Source: Hyphomicrobiales bacterium
GTDB taxonomy: Bacteria > Pseudomonadota > Alphaproteobacteria > Rhizobiales > Beijerinckiaceae
DNA length: 8,271 nucleotides
Assembly (NCBI GenBank): GCA_028290085.1
Contig: JAQGKN010000514.1
Coordinates: forward strand, 1-8,271
Reading direction: 5' to 3'
In this document: positions 5,731 through 8,271 of the stretch, piece after piece
How positions within the stretch are numbered: the first letter of the stretch is position 1
How the letters are laid out: every line of letters starts with the position of its first letter
Program-made: the position numbers and the translations under genes
Notes under the pieces: model-generated
Told to the model about the DNA's origin: nothing
Databases searched by the model: none
Seen by the model: the letters and a program-made list of their open reading frames with translations, nothing else

Positions 5731-6299
5731 CGTCATCCGATCCCTTCGCATCGCCGTTCGCCGCGTCCGATCTGGCGCAGGTGGGAACGACCCTCGACGG
5801 ACTGAACATCTCCGCCGATAAGGTCGCGAAGTCGCTGACCGGCGCCTTCGCGAGTGCCATCCTCAGCGGGAAATCTTTCGAAAAGACGGTGCAGGGCATC
5901 GGCCTCAGCCTGTCCAAAATGATCGTCAGCTCGGCCATGCAGCCAGTGACGCAAGGTTTGTCCTCGGCGATCAGTTCTGCCTTCAGCAGTATCGGCGGTG
6001 GCGGTTCGAGCGGCATGTCCATTCAGCCTTTCGCGGAAGGCGGCATCGTCTCGCGTCCCACATTTTTTGGATCTGGCGGCGGTCTCGGTCTGATGGGCGA
6101 GCGCGGGGCGGAGGCCATCGTGCCGCTGTCGCGCGGGCCCGACGGCCGGCTCGGTCTGGCGGCGGGTGGTGGGCAGGGCCGCAGTGCGCAGGTGACCGTT
6201 CAAATCACCACGCCCGACGCAGAGAGCTTCCGCAATTCGCAAGTGCAGATTTCTGGAGCCCTGGCGCGTGCGGTGGCACGCGGCCAGCGCGGATTGTGA
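5727..6299 (+). CDS. Short tail tape measure protein (GTA g11)
   Basis: This protein is only 190 residues long, against many hundreds in ordinary siphophages, and matches the short g11 of GTAs. It should set tail length and occupy the tube lumen. Residues 15-88 are small and helical (LAQVGTTLDGL, KSLTGAFASAILSG, SFEKTVQGIGLSLSKM). A Gly/Ser linker follows (90-96). The typical tape-measure C-terminal part is AEGGIVSRPTFFGSGGGLG with LMGERGAEAIVPLSRGPDGR (103-141, in two parts), and the end is LARAVARGQRGL (179-190). GAGG at 5716-5719 and an ATGA overlap with g10.1 fix the start. No long transmembrane segments are obvious. Confidence 0.9.
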   Translation: MTSSDPFASPFAASDLAQVGTTLDGLNISADKVAKSLTGAFASAILSGKSFEKTVQGIGLSLSKMIVSSAMQPVTQGLSSAISSAFSSIGGGGSSGMSIQPFAEGGIVSRPTFFGSGGGLGLMGERGAEAIVPLSRGPDGRLGLAAGGGQGRSAQVTVQITTPDAESFRNSQVQISGALARAVARGQRGL

Positions 6300-6311
6300 G
6301 GAGCTGAGCGC

Positions 6312-6953
6312 ATGGCTGCATTTCACGAAGTCCGCTTCCCTCTGGATATTTCCATGCATGGACGCGGCGGACCGGAACGGCGCACGGATGTTGTGGTGAC
6401 AGGCTCCGGCCGCGAGCAGCGCAATGCGCGCTGGGCCGATTCCCGCTGCCGCTACGACGCGGGCTACGGCGTCAAATCTCTTTCGGCCATAGCGGCTGTC
6501 GTCGCGTTTTTCGAGGAGCGTCGCGGCCGTCTCTATGGCTTTCGCTGGCGTGATCGCGCGGATTACAAATCCTGCGCAGCCGATCGTAATCCAGCACCCG
6601 ACGACCAGGCACTTGGCACTGGCGACGGCGTGACGACGAGCTTTGCCTTGCGCAAGACCTATGGCGCGCAATTCGCGCCCTATACGCGCGACATCGTCAA
6701 GCCGGTGGGCGGCAGCGTGCGCGTCGCGGTCAACGGCAGCGAGGTTTTGGCAGGCCACGATTTCGACGTCGATGAGACGAGCGGCGCCGTCACATTCCGC
6801 AGCGGCCATGTGCCAGCATCTGGCGGGCTCGTCACTGCGGGTTTTCTGTTCGATGTGCCGGTACGATTCGACACGGATTATCTCGAAATCGACCTCGCGG
6901 CTTTGGACGCAGGCGACATTCCCAAAATACCATTGATCGAGATTCGTCCCTGA
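6312..6953 (+). CDS. Distal tail protein, DUF2460/TIGR02217 family (GTA g12)
   Basis: This 213-residue protein belongs to the DUF2460 family. In RcGTA this is the distal tail (Dit) ring that joins the tube to the hub. Diagnostic segments are FHEVRFPLDIS (residues 4-14), GGPERRTDVVVTGSGREQRNARW (19-41, read in parts), YDAGYGVKSL (48-57), FFEERRGRLYGFRWRDRADYKS (66-87, in parts) and the closing DTDYLEIDLAALDAGDIPKIP (187-207, in parts). AGGAG (6299-6303) precedes the ATG by eight bases and overlaps the end of g11. Length and motif order are normal for the family. Confidence 0.93.
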   Translation: MAAFHEVRFPLDISMHGRGGPERRTDVVVTGSGREQRNARWADSRCRYDAGYGVKSLSAIAAVVAFFEERRGRLYGFRWRDRADYKSCAADRNPAPDDQALGTGDGVTTSFALRKTYGAQFAPYTRDIVKPVGGSVRVAVNGSEVLAGHDFDVDETSGAVTFRSGHVPASGGLVTAGFLFDVPVRFDTDYLEIDLAALDAGDIPKIPLIEIRP

Positions 6954-6965
6954 ACCGGAGGTTAC

Positions 6966-7856
6966 ATGCGCACTACATCACAGGAAATGCAGGCGCGCCT
7001 CGATGCGGACGCGACCATGTTCTGCCATTGCTGGAAGGTGATCAGCCGTGACGGCGTGAAGCTCGGCTTCACCGATCACGACCGCGATCTCGCCTTCGAT
7101 GCGACGACCTTCACCGCACGCGCTGGCCTCGATGCCGCGAGCGCGGAGACTTCGCTCGGCTTTGCCATCGGCGGCACGGAAGTGTCGGGTGCACTCTCGA
7201 CAGAGAGCTTGCTCGAAGCCGAACTCGCGGCGGGACGCTTCGACGCGGCCAACCTCGAGACATGGCTTGTCGATTGGAGCGATCCCGCCCAGCGCATGCT
7301 GCTCGACGTGGCCACAATCGGCGAAGTGCGCCGCACCGAATATGCTTTCACCGCTGAGCTAAGGAGCCTTGCCCACACACTCGACCAGGAGCGCGGACGC
7401 CGTTTCCAGCAAGCTTGCTGCGCGGATCTCGGCGACGTGCGCTGCGCGGTTCAGCTTGCGGTTCCAGTCTTTCAGGTGAGCGCGAGTGTCAGCCGTTCCG
7501 GCGGCCCTTCGGAGTGTGTTGCTCAACTCGGCGCCTACGCCGAGGGATGGTTCACCGGCGGCACGCTGCAAGTCACATCGGGCGCGAATGCCAGTGCATT
7601 GGTCAGCATCAAGGGGCACCGCGTGTCGGGCGCCGACCACACCCTGTCGCTTTGGGCGCCACTCGCCAGCCCGTTTTCTTCGGGCGATCGCTTCACGCTT
7701 ACGGCAGGGTGCGACAAGAGCTTCGCCACATGCGGCGGTAAGTTCGCCAATATCGCTAATTTTCGGGGCTTTCCGCACATCCCTGGCAATGACGTGCTGA
7801 TGAGCTATCCCGGCCAGAGCGATCCCGTGATGGACGGCGGGAGCCTGTTTCGATGA
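6966..7856 (+). CDS. Tail hub protein, DUF2163/TIGR02218 family (GTA g13)
   Basis: This 296-residue protein is the baseplate hub below the distal tail ring. The N-terminal DUF2163 part shows FCHCWKVISRDGVKLGFTDHD (residues 19-39, in parts), and the middle shows VSGALSTESLLEAELAAGRFD (73-93, in parts). The C-terminal phage_BR0599-type part has QQACCADLGDVRC (148-160) and CDKSFATCGGKFANIANFRG (249-268) followed by FPHIPGND. Cysteines 151 or 152, 160, 249 and 256 are placed as a four-cysteine set suited to an iron-sulfur cluster, as described for hub-type tail tip proteins; this is inference from spacing. GGAGG (6957-6961) lies four bases before the ATG. The stop overlaps the g14 start (ATGA, 7853-7856). 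Confidence 0.93.
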   Translation: MRTTSQEMQARLDADATMFCHCWKVISRDGVKLGFTDHDRDLAFDATTFTARAGLDAASAETSLGFAIGGTEVSGALSTESLLEAELAAGRFDAANLETWLVDWSDPAQRMLLDVATIGEVRRTEYAFTAELRSLAHTLDQERGRRFQQACCADLGDVRCAVQLAVPVFQVSASVSRSGGPSECVAQLGAYAEGWFTGGTLQVTSGANASALVSIKGHRVSGADHTLSLWAPLASPFSSGDRFTLTAGCDKSFATCGGKFANIANFRGFPHIPGNDVLMSYPGQSDPVMDGGSLFR

Positions 7857-8271
7857 GTGGGCTCACGCGCGGCACAATCGTACTTTCTGCGCGCCGGTGG
7901 ATTGGCACGCCCTATCGTCACCAGGCCTCGCTCTTGGGAGTGGGGTGTGACTGCCTCGGCCTCGTGCGCGGCGTCTGGCGAGATGTCGTTGGGGCGGAGC
8001 CGGAAGGCGCTGGCGCCTATACGCCGGACTGGGCGGAGGCGGGGCGTGAGGAGCGCCTGATCGATGCGGGTCTTCGCTGGTTCGTGCTGGCCGAGGAACT
8101 CGCTTTCGAGGCGGGCGACGTGCTCGTCTTCCGCTGGCGCGACGGGCTGCCCGCCAAACATCTGGGGATCGCGACATCATCGACCACGATGATCCACGCA
8201 CATGACGGCGCCTGCGTTTGCGAAGTCGCAATCGGCTCCGCATGGCGCCGTCGCATTGCCCGCGCTTTCGC
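7853..8271 (+). CDS. NlpC/P60-family cell-wall peptidase (GTA g14), 3' end cut by the window
   Basis: The first 139 residues are present and no stop is reached, so the gene continues past the window. It is a phage NlpC/P60-type peptidase (TIGR02219 type), which in GTAs and siphophages opens peptidoglycan during DNA entry. The presumed catalytic residues are Cys34 in GCDCLGLVRG, His103 in KHLGIA and His115 in IHAH, in the order and spacing of the family. The N-terminus ARRWIGTPYRHQAS (13-26) is also typical. The ATG overlaps the g13 stop, with CGGGAG at 7838-7843. The next gene in RcGTA is the large tail fibre-like g15, which would lie just outside the window. Confidence 0.92.
   Translation, partial: MSGLTRGTIVLSARRWIGTPYRHQASLLGVGCDCLGLVRGVWRDVVGAEPEGAGAYTPDWAEAGREERLIDAGLRWFVLAEELAFEAGDVLVFRWRDGLPAKHLGIATSSTTMIHAHDGACVCEVAIGSAWRRRIARAF

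Noticed and set aside
5733..6809. Long 358-aa antisense open frame over g11 and g12
   Set aside because: The sense strand carries clear g11 and g12 family motifs; long antisense frames are common opposite GC-rich codons, and the translation shows no recognisable domain.
1..8271. CRISPR arrays, tRNA genes, insertion sequences, attachment-site repeats
   Set aside because: I saw no direct repeat array, tRNA-like cloverleaf, transposase motif or flanking repeat on reading the window.

Overview
The window is most of the head and tail block of an alphaproteobacterial gene transfer agent (GTA), of the type known from Rhodobacter capsulatus (RcGTA). The assignment rests on gene order and on family motifs read from the translations. 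Reading left to right the homologues are g3.5, g4 (prohead protease), g5 (major capsid), g6 (adaptor), g7 (stopper), g8 (tail terminator), g9 (tail tube), g10 and g10.1 (tail chaperones), g11 (tape measure), g12 (distal tail), g13 (hub) and g14 (cell-wall peptidase, cut by the window end). The DNA is GC-rich, and the gene order with a very short tape measure is typical of Hyphomicrobiales or Rhodobacterales relatives. I cannot name the genus. No integrase, repressor, lysis gene, tRNA or attachment site is visible, which suits a domesticated GTA more than an active prophage, but the window is too short to prove it.

Layout. Bases 1-246 hold an unrecognised 77-residue protein of lower GC. Bases 247-409 are a leader-like gap with hairpins. 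Bases 410-2605 carry g3.5, a previously easy-to-miss 55-residue basic ORF, the prohead protease and the major capsid protein. Bases 2606-3355 carry, on the opposite strand, a secreted chymotrypsin-fold (S1) serine protease that splits the capsid gene from the adaptor gene. Bases 3408-8271 carry the adaptor, the whole tail and the start of g14 with almost no spacing: ATGA or TGATG overlaps, or gaps under 15 bases, each with a Shine-Dalgarno site.

How the genes work together. The capsid protein assembles with its N-terminal scaffold segment, the prohead protease trims it, and g6-g7-g8 join head to tail. g9 polymerises around g11 with help from the g10/g10.1 chaperones. g12, g13 and g14 build the tail tip that crosses the recipient envelope. 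The S1 protease has a signal peptide, so it should act outside the cytoplasm and not in capsid maturation.

The points most worth following are the antisense secreted protease inside the capsid operon, with its stop codon abutting the capsid stop; the hidden 55-residue ORF coupled on both sides; and a possible -1 frameshift site that would fuse g10 to g10.1.
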